A stretch of DNA of 64,000 nt from Cepaea nemoralis (GCA_014155875.1 JACEFZ010012616.1:232501-296500), one strand, 5' to 3'. Positions 1 through 10,639 are shown, numbered from the stretch's first letter. Numbers and translations: made by a program. The notes: generated by a model from the letters alone, not told the origin.

Positions 1-230
1 ACAGCAATATATTTTCTATAAATGGTAATGTAACAGCGAGTTGTCATATCATTCTGTAACCTTAGTTTGTTGAATATGTAAAAGATTAAGAAGAGGGGAC
101 TGAAATCTGGAATTAAAATTATGTCATTCTCTAAGTTCAACTCTTGTCTACTGACCGAGTGTGTATTACCCTATCAATAAGTCGTTTTCCTGGGGTAAGT
201 AATACTAAAGAATAAGTTAGGCTAGTTTTG

Positions 231-461
231 GGCATATGGTGCTAGATCCATGTTTTATAGACCAACTGACATTCGTTGGGTGATGTTGTCAGAATCACAC
301 TGGTCGAATGTACTTCCCAAGAATCTCCTGGTATCTAGTTTAGGCTGGGACGCTCTGGGTCAACCTGGGAAAACGGGTCAATTTTAACAAATTCGAATCC
401 AATCCACCCTGATGACCACTAGAACGGCAGGCGGGCGTCTATCTACTAGACCACCGTGGAG
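231..461 (-). mobile_element. tRNA-headed SINE (family D), minus strand
   Basis: Read on the minus strand the unit starts with a tRNA-like head (GTGGTCTAGTAGATAGACG as an A-box-like stretch, GGATTCGAATTTG as a B-box-like stretch). A body follows that recurs at 10.6, 19.2, 26.2 and 46.2 kb in this window (shared words: AGGCTGGG, ACTTCCCAAGAAT, CACCATATGCC). The head resembles tRNA-Asp/Glu-type heads, but this was not aligned. No target-site duplication was found. It is a non-autonomous retroposon without coding capacity. Confidence 0.6.
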
Positions 462-825
462 CACTTGCCTGGGGTAGGGATCATAACTTTTAACTAGTGA
501 AAGGAGTTATTCTCCATGAAAAGAATCAACCCTGCGCTATTCTCGGGGGAAAAATCAACAACATTCTCAGCGACTCTTGAAATTCCCGCTGAGAAAACCC
601 TACAGAAGATGCCATTCAGACTCCGTGGTAACAGCACAAACATACATAAATTATCACTCCGCAAATATGTGCTGGGAACCATTATTCTTCCAATGAAATT
701 ACTCACATATAACAGCTATAAATACAAATCACTTTCACCACACCGTGAAAGGCAACCATATGTAAATGTTAATAAAGAGAGCAACAACATAGTTGGTGAG
801 ATGAAAAGGGTAAAGAAAGATGATA
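462..825. other. unassigned spacer
   Basis: No repeat family or homologous coding segment recognised. An open frame starts at 516 on the plus strand, but it runs straight into the trinucleotide repeats and shows no domain. Confidence 0.5.
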
Positions 826-1008
<183 letters not shown>

Positions 1009-1009
<1 letters not shown>

Positions 1010-1540
1010 GTAGCGGAAGAAGAAGGTGAAGCTACTTATGCTGATGAAGATAATGATGATTTTGACAAAATTATTGACACCATATTTAATTATGTTGAAG
1101 TAAACTTTATGATGAGGTAGAGAAACCGATACACAAGAATTCAGCAAATGATGAACGACACACGTAATGATTCAAATAAGTAATAATCCATAATGATATT
1201 CACTCAGTTAATCAAAGGATAAAATGCTCGAAGCAGGACACTATATAAGGCATGCCCATATATATCAAACATATATATCAAATATATACATCAAACAAAC
1301 AAAAACACTAGCAATAAAGTACACAGTGAGAAAATAAAACAACCTGAGCCATGTCCCTATAGACTACTTTCAAAAGAATAACAGACATTGTTTTTTTTAA
1401 CTTTCAGACAGTAAAGTATTGAAGAAAATGTGTAGGCCCCGTGGCTACAATTATAATAAGATCGATATTTGTATGTATTTACTTTGCAATACAGAAAAAT
1501 AGTTACCAACGGGCAAACTAGATAATATATCCATGCACAG
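1009..1540. other. unassigned AT-rich spacer
   Basis: AT-rich sequence with a short ATATATCAA-type repeat near 1255-1300. No gene, transposon or RNA feature recognised. Confidence 0.5.
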
Positions 1541-2400
1541 TTGAGTTGAGTTGAGTTGAGTCAAGAACCGACATCACTGCACTCAGGACATTCCCATAAG
1601 TGCTCAGTCCCCTCGTTCAACAGCCAGCGAAGAGTCATACTACTAATCGTTCCCACCGCTATCTGATTAAATGTTCTCCTGGTCTTCCCTCTCAGTTTTG
1701 AGATTCTTCCAGAACCCCTGCCGATCCCCCGCAATCTCATTCTTTCCACATATGAGTTCTCAATCTGTTCCTCCGCCTTCTCCACCTGGTCCCACAAGCG
1801 CACGACCACCTCCCCCTTGTCCATAGGCAAGATACCACCAAGAGGTGCATTCCCTGCTAGCCTATCGGCCTGTTCATTCCCCCGTACCCCCGCATAGCCT
1901 GGGCAAAATATCCATACAATTCTCACAATCTGTGACCTCTGAAGCGACGAGAGCCATTCCACACGAAACATTCCTTTCTGCACCTTGCTAAGCATATTCT
2001 TTGAATCCGTAATGAACAAAACGTGTGTTGCAGTAGTCTCCTCTAGCCACCGGAATGCCGCTGTTACTGCCTCCACCTCCATTCTCAAGCTGGAGGTCGT
2101 AGTCTCATATGCCAGGCTCTCCTTTTTCAAGACTCGCCCATTACCCTTTGCAATAAAGCCCCAACCACTACGTCTGTTTCTCACCACTGACCCATCGGTG
2201 TAGATGACTATGTCACCTTGATCTGTGTTGCTCTGGATCAGCTGTTGCACCTCAAACTCAGTGCGGCCCGCTGCTCATTCTCTGCACTCACGACCCAGTG
2301 TTATTATTACATTGTGCCAGTCCGTCATGTCATCCGGAACTTCAACCCACTCTCTTTCACTATTGGTGGTCTCTAGACCATGCACATCAATAGGTAAACT
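1541..2400 (-). mobile_element. RNase H-LINE copy, subfamily with (CTCAA)n tail
   Basis: A 5'-truncated non-LTR retrotransposon on the minus strand. It is preserved from shortly upstream of the RNase H domain to the 3' end. The 3' terminus is a pentanucleotide tail (TTGAG on the plus strand, 1543-1562) directly after the stop codon, so the element has almost no 3' UTR. The upstream part (2260-2390) matches the copy at 62.0 kb, including the words for EWVEVP and DMTDW. No target-site duplication could be fixed. Confidence 0.85.
1561..2250 (-). pseudogene. RNase H domain ORF of a LINE (fragment, frame open)
   Basis: The 229-residue open frame carries a type I RNase H domain. Catalytic positions visible are D19 (YTDGS), E58 (RMEVEAV), D82 (ITDSK) and D129 (GNEQADRLA). 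The domain would degrade the RNA of RNA-DNA hybrids during target-primed reverse transcription. The position that is usually His in the PGHxGVxGNExAD motif is Tyr119 here, whereas the copy near 31.57 kb has His, so this copy is probably impaired. The C-terminus ends ECPECSDVGS, shared by the sister copies. The reverse transcriptase that should precede it is missing, so this is a truncated LINE ORF and not a host RNase H gene. Confidence 0.8.
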
Positions 2401-2560
2401 CTACTGAAACCTCATAGACAGTGTTATTTGAATGGGCATTACCGAATGCTGTCATTAATTTATATTGTTTAGATTCCCTTGGGGAAACCTTAATTCAAGA
2501 CGCGGAACCATACACTTAGCTAACAGTGTAGACAGCAATGGAGTAACATATAGAGATATA

Positions 2561-2711
2561 GTGTGTAGTTTTCATGACTGTGGGATTTATGAAAATATTG
2601 CCGTTTCAAGTTTTATATTCACCCTCCGTGAACTCTTGCAACATAAAAGGTAAATACAAAACTTGGAACGGCAATATTTTCAAAAACCCCACAGTCATTA
2701 AAACTACACCA
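2561..2711. mobile_element. foldback/MITE-like element with 63-bp arms
   Basis: The left arm (2561-2623) and right arm (2649-2711) are near-perfect reverse complements around a 25-bp spacer, so the unit can fold into one long hairpin. The outer end reads GGTGTAGTTTTAATGACTG. A second, partly degraded copy lies at 19055-19200, which shows the hairpin is dispersed and not a local accident. There is no coding capacity. The superfamily is unknown because no clear target-site duplication was fixed. Confidence 0.7.
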
Positions 2712-2789
2712 TATATTAAACTAAGAATATATCAGGCGAAGGGGGCCTGCATAGAACTAGGGACATTGTCGAAGTGAAAAGAACGTAAA

Positions 2790-3760
2790 ACTGTTACCAC
2801 ATTGAGAATATGTAACTGTGACAGTAAATCTGTACTGCTGTATGAATCAGAAACACGGAGAAAGACTAAAATTACAAACATTCTTTAACTAGCGCCTACG
2901 CAAAATAATGACTAAATTTGGCACGATATAATCAATAACGCGGTGCTTAGGGAGAGAACTAGACAGTTGCCGTCGAATCAAAGGGTGAGGAAAAGACGCT
3001 GATGCTGCTGGATTGGCACACACTGAGAAAACATAATAGCTGTATAACTGGGCAGTCTTTTCTCTGGGACCTTGAGGGCACACAATGAGAAAACATAATA
3101 GCTGTATAACTGGGCAGTCTTTTCTCTGGGACCTTGAGGGCACACATTGAGAAAAACTTATGACTATGTAACTGGGTAGTCTTTTCTCTGGGAATTAGAG
3201 GGCACACTCAGAGAAAACCTGATAACTTTATAATTGGGCAGTCTTTTCTCTGGGACCTTGAGGGCACACATTGAGAAAAGCTGATAACTATGTAACTGAA
3301 TAGTCTTTTATCTGGGACCTAGAGGGCACACATTGAGAAAATCTGATAACTTTATAACTGGGCAGTCTTTTCTGTGGGACCTTGAGGGCACACATTGAAA
3401 AAAACTGATAACTATGTAACTGGATAGTCTTTTCTCTGGGACCTAGAGGGCACACATTGAGAAAATCTGATAATTTTGTAACTGGATAGTCTTTTCTCTG
3501 CGACCTAGAGCCCACACCCAGAGAAAACCTGATAACTTTATAATTGGGCAGTCTTTTCTCTGGGACCTAGAGGGCACACACAGAGAAAACCTGATAACTG
3601 TATAACTTGGCAGTCTTTTCTCTGGGACCTAAAGGGCACACACTGAGAAAACCTGATAACTTTAGAATGGACGGTCTTTTCTAAGGGACCTAGAGGGCAC
3701 AACAAATAGAGGGAGAACTAGAAAACACACAGAGAATATAATTAAAGGCAGAGATGGGGA
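2790..3760 (+). mobile_element. LINE C-terminal fragment interrupted by a 62-bp tandem expansion
   Basis: Plus-strand translation gives decayed LINE reverse transcriptase C-terminus. The stretch SVLLYESETRRKTK corresponds to the usual LLYGSETW region. It is followed by an RKRR..W.GTH-like segment and then the repeated unit HTLRKPDN.ITGQSFLWDLEG, the counterpart of the GHTLRKP..ITRQALTWNPQGK region of this LINE group. After the array, sequence resembling the RGR.RKHTE...DMRGAARDSKRQD end resumes. Frames are broken, so it is a dead copy. Confidence 0.65.
3010..3705. repeat. 62-bp minisatellite, about 11 copies, LINE-derived
   Basis: The word GGCAGTCTTTTCTCTGGGA or a variant recurs at 3051, 3113, 3175, 3237, 3299, 3361, 3423, 3485, 3547 and 3609, an exact 62-bp spacing. 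Because 62 is not a multiple of three the reading frame rotates from unit to unit, which produces short antisense frames with no meaning. The unit sequence is part of the surrounding LINE coding region. Confidence 0.95.
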
Positions 3761-3879
3761 GGACATGAGGGGAGCTGCACGAGATAGCAAGAGACAGGAC
3801 GGCACAGCGGATTAGGTTAAACATCCATACTTTAATTGAGGATAACGGCAGGAAGAGACGTGTGTCCTTTGGAGATTCA

Positions 3880-4330
3880 GCTGCTTTATTGATGGTGGAG
3901 ATTCAAATCGACTATTTTGTGAAGACCATCGATACACTAGTCTGGCTTTCGAAGGGAGGGAGATTCGACAGTGTAATTAAGGCTGTGGGAACACTAATCA
4001 GTCTAAGGAAAGGAGATTCTAAGATGTGAGGAAAGCTGAACACACTCGTCTGTCTGACAACGGGAAAGGAGATTCTAAGATGTGGGGAAAGCTGAACACA
4101 CTCGTCTGTCTGACAACGGGAAAGGAGATTCTAAGATGTGAGGAAAGCTGTACACACTCGTCTGTCTGACAACGGGAACGCCGACTATGTGATTAAAACT
4201 GTTTACATACTAGTCTGGCTTTCTAACGGAGAATCGACGATGTTACGAAGACTGTCAACATATTAGTCTGCCTACAGAAGTGAATTTCGACGATACCACG
4301 AAGACAATCTACAACGACATATTTGTCCCT
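3880..4330. repeat. degenerate minisatellite with a 56-bp core, 3 clean copies
   Basis: Three near-identical 56-bp units run from about 4008 to 4176 (word AGGAGATTCTAAGATGTG at 4011, 4067 and 4123). Older, more diverged units with the pattern GAGATTC...GTGAAGAC...ACTAGTCTG lie on both sides. Confidence 0.8.
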
Positions 4331-4559
4331 CTGTGAGGCTACAAGAGAGTTACAATTACGGTAAATAATTATCTTATCTCCTAGAGAGCTCAATGCCATG
4401 TTCGGAATGAATATGGTGATGTGTACATGTGTGGAACGAAGTCACATCCAATCCCCATTTTTTTTAAGGTTAACTTTTTTTTCTTCATTGGGGTTTGTTC
4501 CAGGCAAAGACTTCATAGTCACATACAGCTATGTACTTCTCCAGCTCATAGATAAGTGT

Positions 4560-4812
4560 GCGAGACTTCGGCTGGTATTTGTGTAAAGTTTACCTCCTCT
4601 GTGGCGAAGACACAATTCGTACTCCCGCATACCCTGTTCGAAACACACCTGCTGACCATTTGGCAGCAGACCACCTTGCGTTGGTTTTCATTCAATTCGG
4701 TAGTTCCCAGTCGTTCCGAAAGCAATGGCAAACAACTGAACGTAAACTTGCAAGGGTTAAATAGTAGTTAAACAGCCCAACAATTATGGGGTTGACTGCA
4801 CATCCTGTAAAG
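4560..4812 (+). mobile_element. SINE (family C)
   Basis: Contains the family C words GCAATGGCAAACAACTGA and CGTAAACTTGC, a GTTCGAAACAC B-box-like stretch at about 4637, and the terminal CCTGTAAAGGA word shared with the copies at 8.6, 17.0, 19.9, 54.3 and 57.3 kb. Head and body are diverged. No target-site duplication found. Confidence 0.65.
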
Positions 4813-5227
4813 GAATGCAACTTACTATTACCTCCTCTAAACCTTCCAGGCACTAGGTTGGAGTCTGTTGACAATAAAATGCTTAAAACTTTGGAGGAAA
4901 TACAACCAATCCACGCCTAATCTCATCCATTCCGTTAATCCCACCCAATCCGTTAATGCCATCCAATCCGTCTGTGCTGTGCTTAATCGTGGTTACATCT
5001 TAATATATCTCCCTGAGAGCTAAGCTTCCAGTACCGATCTTGTACTCACAGCTGGTTTCTCGACCCAGGGAGGGAAAGGAGCGGTGTATAACACAGCCGC
5101 TTTGAAGACGGTACTTCAGTACCGAGCAGGGAAAAGGGGATCAACGCCAATATTGTCCCGATAGACACAAGCACTGTTTGGGGGACTCTGGGATTCACAA
5201 CCAACCATCCCAGGTAACGGGTGATGT
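4813..5227. other. unassigned spacer
   Basis: No recognised element. A short repeat of CCATCCAATCCGTTAATG lies near 4927-4972. Confidence 0.45.
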
Positions 5228-5640
5228 CTAACTCTTGCTTTATGTTGTCGTACACATAAAGCGGAGAGTTAATGTAACGCATTTTGTTGTGTTAAACATG
5301 AAACGGAGAGTTAATGTAATGCATTTGATTGTGTTAAACATGAAACGAAGAGCTAATATAACACAATATGGTGTCTTAAAACAACGAAGGATTAATGTAC
5401 TGCTCTATGATGTCTTAGAAGGAAATTAAAGTTAATACAGTATGTTGTTTTAAGAAAAAGAAACGAAGACTTAATGGCAACAAGTATGTTGTCTTTAACA
5501 AGACGAACAGAGTTAATACAACGAACAGTGTTGTGTTATATAAGAAACGAATAGGTAATGTAAGGCATTGTGCTACCTTGCATAAGAAAAGAATAATTAA
5601 AGCACCTCGTACAAGTTCTGTTAAACGTGTAATGTAATTC
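5228..5640. repeat. degenerate tandem repeat, period about 56 bp
   Basis: Repeated pattern of AACGAAGAGTTAATGTAA...TGTTGTGTTAAACATGA with substitutions and small indels, about seven units. It encodes nothing recognisable. Confidence 0.7.
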
Positions 5641-6500
5641 ATACTGTTGCCTTTAAAGACGCATAAATATGCAAAGAAAACAGTCATATAACAGAAGATA
5701 CATATCTTAATATGTTTCAATGCTACTATATCTATGCATATTGTACATTCTAAGACGATTTGACACAAGTGTACTTACCGTTTTGAAAACTCAACACTGT
5801 AACACGCACGAACTTATCGCAAATTACGAGTTTCTATTTTCACATCAGTTTCTCAACATCATGTAAACAAGCGCGATGCTAAACTCTGCCAAAACCCCAC
5901 TCTCGCAGCTGCCGACTAAAAACCGAGCAATTTACGTACATGGAATTCATGTAACGTGCAACAACAGAGCATATTTCTGATATACTGATAACAAGAGAAT
6001 ACCATATATTGTCTGGGTTTATAATAACTAGTTAACTTAATATTGCTTGTCTAGAAACTCGTCCGACATGATAAGTATAAGCATAAATAATATGAGATGC
6101 AACTGTGCTAGTAATTCTGTCAATTGTTTAAATTTTCAGAATGTTTGTGATTTCAGTAATGGGTAGTTTTACTCCGACAGGTAACCTCCGCTGATGAAGA
6201 AGACTAGAGCATTGCCTTTGGACCCGTGCAAGAGCAAGTTTGACTTTCCCTTCAGATGCCAGTGAATTATGATCGAAGTTAAATGTGGAGGCGATACGCG
6301 GCACGGCGGGTTGTATTCTGTTTGTCGGGTGTTCGGGGTGAATATTCCTATAGAGCGGACATTCTTCTCCCACTCAGCACTGAAGACAATTGTGGAGGAC
6401 GCAGGCTGCAAGATGAAATTGATTGCGGGGGAGGAATGAATGTGAGATAATTGAAATGACAGCGGAGGAGAGAACCGTGGTAAGCTATTTTAAGAAGCTT
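5641..6500. other. unassigned sequence
   Basis: No repeat family recognised. Two overlapping minus-strand frames of about 80 residues (6128-6411) are open but lack any domain or similarity that I can name. Confidence 0.45.
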
Positions 6501-6529
6501 TTATTTTCACAACGACGAAGAAGGGGGTA

Positions 6530-7518
6530 CGTGATATGTGAGCAGAATAAAGACATATTGATGAAGAAGTAGCGAGTGGTTGATATGTGAGCAGAATAAA
6601 GACATATTGATACAGTTGATATGTGAGCAGAATAAAAACATATTGATGAAGAAATAGTTAGTGGTTGATATGTGAGCAGAATAAAGACATATTGATGAAG
6701 AAGCAGTGGATAGTTTATATGTGAGCAGAATAAAGACATATAGATGAAAAGGCAGAGGATAGTTGGTATGTGAGCAGAATAAAGACATACTGATGAAGAA
6801 GCAGGGGATAGTTGGTATGTGAGCAGAATAAAGACATATTAATGAAAAAGTAGCGAGTGGTTGATATATGAGCAGAATAAAGATATACTGATGAAGAAGC
6901 AGGTTATAGTTGACATGTGAGCAGAATAAAGACATATTGATGAAGAAGCAGTGGATAGTTTACATGTGATCAGAATAAAGACATATAGATGAAAAAGCAG
7001 AGAATAGTTGGTATGTGAGCAGAATAAAGACATACTGATGGCGAAGTAGTTAGTGGTTGATATGTGAGCAGAATAAAGACATATTGATGAAGAAGTAGCG
7101 AGTGGTTGATATGTGAGCAAAATAAAGACATATTGATGGAGAAGCAGGGTATAGTTGATATATGAGCAGAATAAAGACATATGGATGAAAAGGCAGAGGG
7201 TAGTTGGTATGTGAGCAGAATAAAGACATATTGATGAAGACGTAGCTAGTGGTTGATATGTGAGCAAAATAAAGACATACTGATGGAGAAGCAGGGTATA
7301 GTTGATATGTGAGCAGAATAAAGACATATTGATGAAGAAGAAGTGGATAGTTTATATGTGAGCAGAATAAAGACATATGGATGAAAAGGCAGAGGGTAGT
7401 TGGTATGTGAGCAGAATAAAGACATACTGATGAAGAAGTAGCGAGTGGTTGATATGTGAGCAGAAAAAAGACATATTGATGAAGAAGCGTGGGATAGTTG
7501 GTATTTGAGCAGAATAAA
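6530..7518. repeat. 49-bp minisatellite, about 20 copies
   Basis: The unit contains ATGTGAGCAGAATAAAGACA followed by TATTGATGAAGAAGTAGCGA and GTGGTTGAT. One unit near 6600 is shortened. The 49-bp period rotates frames, and all three minus frames read a repeating SLFCSHINYPLLLHQYVFIL-like peptide without stops. These long frames are artefacts. Confidence 0.95.

Positions 7519-7519
<1 letters not shown>

Positions 7520-7598
<79 letters not shown>
7520..7598. repeat. (AT)n microsatellite at the end of the 49-bp array
   Basis: About 38 AT dinucleotides start exactly at the ACATAT position of the last 49-bp unit, so the dinucleotide probably grew from that word. Confidence 0.97.
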
Positions 7599-7601
<3 letters not shown>

Positions 7602-7713
7602 ACCCAAAAGCACATGATACTTATACAAAAGCAAACATATGAGACATATTAATCTCACGATAAACACAATAATATGTTTACCGAAACGTTGTGTACAGTT
7701 CGTTTCTCTATTT

Positions 7714-8052
7714 CAATGGTGGGTAACTTGTTTTCTGCCAAGGGTCATTTGGACATTTAAAACAACATTGGTGACCACATAAATGTTATCTACTTAAATA
7801 TTATCCAGCTATATTTGGCCAAACATTTAATTAACTCAATCCTAATGGAACTGCCTCTTTCTGGCGATCCGAGCCATGTAACGTGGTATTGATGAGTCTG
7901 ATATTAGATTCATTGATGCTTTTTTTTTTTTTTTTTGGAAAGCTCCTACATTTATTAAATTTCGAGTCCCGCCTCCGATTGCCTTGGCAGAGCCATACCA
8001 AATGATTTCGCAGGCCTTATACGGTCCGTGGGCCGGACGTTTCCCACCCATG
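7714..8052. mobile_element. non-autonomous hAT element (MITE-like, 339 bp)
   Basis: The left end CAATGGTGGGTAACTTG and the reverse complement of the right end CATGGGTGGGAAACGTCC form imperfect terminal inverted repeats of the hAT CAG(G)GGTGGGCAAC type. Flanking 8-mers CTCTATTT (7706-7713) and CTCTGTAT (8053-8060) match at 6 of 8 positions, as expected for an old 8-bp hAT duplication. There is no transposase. A T16 run lies inside. Confidence 0.65.
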
Positions 8053-8297
8053 CTCTGTATGGACTCGATTACCTGACAATGAGTAATGAAACTCTAGGAA
8101 GCTGGAGGAGGCTGAGATGTGGGATTTGAGAAGAATGTTGAGAACGTTTTGGACAGAAAAGAAGAAGAATGTTGAGAGCGTTTTGGACAGAAAAGAAGTA
8201 GAATATTCGAACGCCACGGAACTGGCTGAAATTATAAGTATAATTATATAATAAAATATAAGTATAATTATAAAACACAGATATTGAACTTGATTAC

Positions 8298-8536
8298 CCG
8301 GGAAGGTTAACCCGGTCAACAAATGCTCGCAGAAGTCGGATGTGTCGGCCTAACGGCGCAAGAACGCAGCTCTGCTGTAAACAGCCACAACGCAATCACA
8401 TCCGGAAAACAAAAAACTCCGGATGAACGCAGAAGAAGAAGAAGAAGAAGAAGAAGAAGAAGAAGAAGAAGAAGAAGAAGAAGAAGAAGAAGAAGAAGAA
8501 GAAGAAGAAGAAGAAGAAGAAGAAGAAGAAGAAGAA
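8298..8536 (+). mobile_element. GAA-tailed SINE-like element, copy 1
   Basis: About 133 bp of unique sequence starting CCGGGAAGGTTAACCCGG is followed by a (GAA)n tail of about 35 units. It is flanked by a perfect 12-bp direct repeat GAACTTGATTAC (8286-8297 and 8537-8548). The same unit, with the same start and a short GAA tail, lies at 39677-39823 with its own flanking repeat. A fixed 5' start, 3' simple-repeat tail and target-site duplication fit a retroposed non-autonomous element. I see no clear RNA polymerase III A and B boxes and do not recognise the family. Confidence 0.8.
8431..8536. repeat. (GAA)n tail, about 35 units
   Basis: A pure GAA/AGA tract, the 3' tail of the element above. 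It yields poly-R, poly-E and, on the other strand, poly-F frames that are not genes. Confidence 0.98.
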
Positions 8537-8552
8537 GAACTTGATTACAACG

Positions 8553-8790
8553 ACGAAAGTCTTCGTGGCGAAGGTGTTACGGACTCGGTTCATGATGTCG
8601 CATACCCGCGTTCGAAACACAGCTGCGCGCGATCTAGCAGCAGACCGCGTTGCGCTAGTTTTTTACGTAATGGTATAGGTGCCGATCGTTCTGAAAGCAA
8701 TGGCAAACTACTGAACGTAAACTTGCCAAGACATCGCCAACAGCAAAAAATGCTGGTGTTGCTGCAAATGTAAAGGATATGCAACTAACT
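8553..8790 (+). mobile_element. SINE (family C)
   Basis: The tRNA-like head includes CTTCGTGGCGAAGGTGTTAC and the B-box-like GTTCGAAACACAGCTGCG. The body carries GCAATGGCAAACTACTGAA and CGTAAACTTGCCAAGA. The 3' part has AAATGCTGGTGTTG and TGTAAAGGAT. This is the best-preserved plus-strand member of family C here. Confidence 0.7.
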
Positions 8791-8849
8791 TAACTTAACA
8801 ACGACAAAAAAGGTAATCACGTGTAAAAAATGTAAGTTAATTGTACGTA

Positions 8850-9050
8850 CCTTACAGGGTGTTGTAGTCAACCCCAGCATTTAATGACTGTTTATGATTT
8901 ACTAGCCAATATTAGTTCAATAGTTTGCCATTGCTTTCTGAACCACCCACCTCTCATATCATGGAAATCAGCGCATAACGGCCCTCTTGGAAACATCCTG
9001 CGATTGATTTTGTAACCTTTACTGGATGTTTCGGAGAATTATGAAACTGC
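8850..9050 (-). mobile_element. SINE (family C), minus strand, diverged
   Basis: Plus-strand reading shows the family in reverse: TTACAGGGTGTTGTAGTCAA, CCCCAGCATT, and TAGTTTGCCATTGCTTTCTG. The head side is diverged and merges into the flank of the hAT element starting at 9072. Together with 8553-8790 it forms a tail-to-tail SINE pair. Confidence 0.6.
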
Positions 9051-9214
9051 GTGTCTTTCTATTTCTTAAGCCAGTGTTTCCCAAACTTTTCACTTTCGCG
9101 GATCGACATAAAATTGTCCTTTTGCACCAGGGACCGGTGCCGTTAAAAAATATTTTTTCTCCTTGTAATCTGGAATTGTATATTACCTCACTATACATTT
9201 TAATATAAATATAA

Positions 9215-9640
9215 GATTTAACGTAATTGTGGTTGTTGTTCTGGTGCGCTAAATACTGATCCATAATATTATTGGATGACGGTGATTTATATAATGGTGG
9301 TAAAAACGTTGAGTAAAAACGTCATGAGTAAAAATGTTATTGTAGAGATTTACAAATTTAAAACAAAATTTGCAAATATCAAAATTACATTTAGGACGCC
9401 TTGTAAAGATGTATTTAAGATGTATATAAGATTTAACGTAATTGTGGTTGTTGTCCTGGTGCGCTAAATACTGATCCATAATATTATTGGATGACGGTGA
9501 TTTATATAATGGTGGTAAAAACGTTGAGTAAAAACGTCATGAGTAAAAATGTTATTGTAGAGATTTACAAATTTAAAACAAACTTTGCAAATATCAAAAT
9601 TACATTTAGGACGCCTTGTAAAGATGTATTTACTCGTATG
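9215..9640. repeat. 215-bp direct duplication inside the hAT element
   Basis: The stretch starting GATTTAACGTAATTGTGG at 9215 is repeated almost exactly from 9430. The copies run through GATCCATAATATTATTGG and ACATTTAGGACGCCTTG. High identity indicates a recent event relative to the age of the element. Confidence 0.95.
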
Positions 9641-9784
9641 CACCGACAGTAATATACACCAATATAAAATAAAAATAAAATATATCTTGGAAAACGATAC
9701 CAAATCAGATTTTAAATAAGCTGACTAAATTACAGTATGTTGCATTAAAAATGATTTAATGATCAGCTGCTAACAGTAACTGTT

Positions 9785-10050
9785 TAATGCGCGGCGTGGG
9801 CCTGTTGATTATTTACAATCTTATCAAATCGTGGCTCGATTGTAGACAATGCTACTCGCAAAGGAGAACAAATTTCCATTCTGTTTCTGTATTTTGTCTT
9901 AATAAAGCTCATTGACGAAAAAGAAATACTCTTCTTTCAAGTTGTCTTTGTATCGATATCTCACATACACCATCAGAATCCTTAAGTTGGCAACGTCCGT
10001 GCTTTCGTCCAGCTGTAATGAAAAAATACTTTGCAGATGTATATGACACC
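9785..10050 (-). pseudogene. hAT transposase C-terminal remnants (ZBED-type hAT family)
   Basis: On the minus strand, 10050 to 9900 reads SLQLDESTDVANL, then RILMVYVRYRYK and KEEYFFFVNELY. This is the LDESTD region common to hAT transposases of the group that gave rise to ZBED5-like genes. Further on, the stretch STIEPRFDKIVNNQQAHAAH matches the family's C-terminal RxxKxVxxxQAHxSH signature, with stops between the two blocks. Only the D of the first block is a plausible catalytic residue, and most of the ORF is deleted. The product would have excised and inserted hAT elements; it is now dead. Confidence 0.7.
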
Positions 10051-10639
10051 TTCACTCACTCAGACGATGGCAAAACGCATTATAATCGTACAACGAAAAT
10101 CACGTATGTTCTGCATCGTATGACAATCAGCAAATTATAATCTGCATCTTTCTCATTTTTCGTCACATAGGAAAACAAAAGAAACGCACGTCGTCAACAA
10201 ACAAATGTCGTCGACCGGGCCGGCTTTTAGTATCGGTCTCAGCTGGTTATTAGTTTTAACTTTCCCATTGAACCAATGATTCGCTTCTCCTTAAAAATAA
10301 ACACTCCTTGGGTTATACGGCCGCGGTCTCAATTTATTTTAAAATTAAATCACCATAAAAACGGTGCGGATATCATGTTTTGAGAAAAGGACAATCTTGT
10401 TTTTAAAAAGTTCTAAACAATCCCCAAAGGAGAAAATATTTAACTTTTTTCTTACTTTTTTCAACTCACGTTGCGGACCGGCAAAGAAGAGCTCGCGGAC
10501 CGGCACCGGTCTGCGGACCACCGCTTTGGGAAGCACTGCCCTAAGCGACAGACGTGACAAAAGGGGTGCGAATTGTGAGGATACATATCTAAGTATGGAT
10601 GGGAGTGGCCAGTCCCAGAGATTTCCATAAAACTGGAAA

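Larger units (their letters stand above)
9072..10538 (-). mobile_element. hAT transposon, internally decayed (1467 bp)
   Basis: Ends are CAGTGTTTCCCAAAC and, inverted, CAGTGCTTCCCAAAGC, classic hAT terminal repeats. They are extended by CGGACCGG-type subterminal motifs that are repeated near the right end. The 8-bp flanks TCTTAAGC (9064-9071) and CCCTAAGC (10539-10546) match at 6 of 8 positions. Transposase remnants lie on the minus strand at 9785-10050, and a 215-bp direct duplication lies near the left end. The length is well below an autonomous hAT, so it is a deletion derivative. Confidence 0.75.

Noticed and set aside
6485..7667. Cys/Ser/Ile-rich minus-strand frames resembling membrane proteins
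   Set aside because: Translation of a 49-bp minisatellite in three rotating frames and of an (AT)n tract; not a receptor or transporter.
8396..8773. Poly-Arg, poly-Glu and poly-Phe frames
   Set aside because: Caused by the (GAA)n tail of a SINE-like element.
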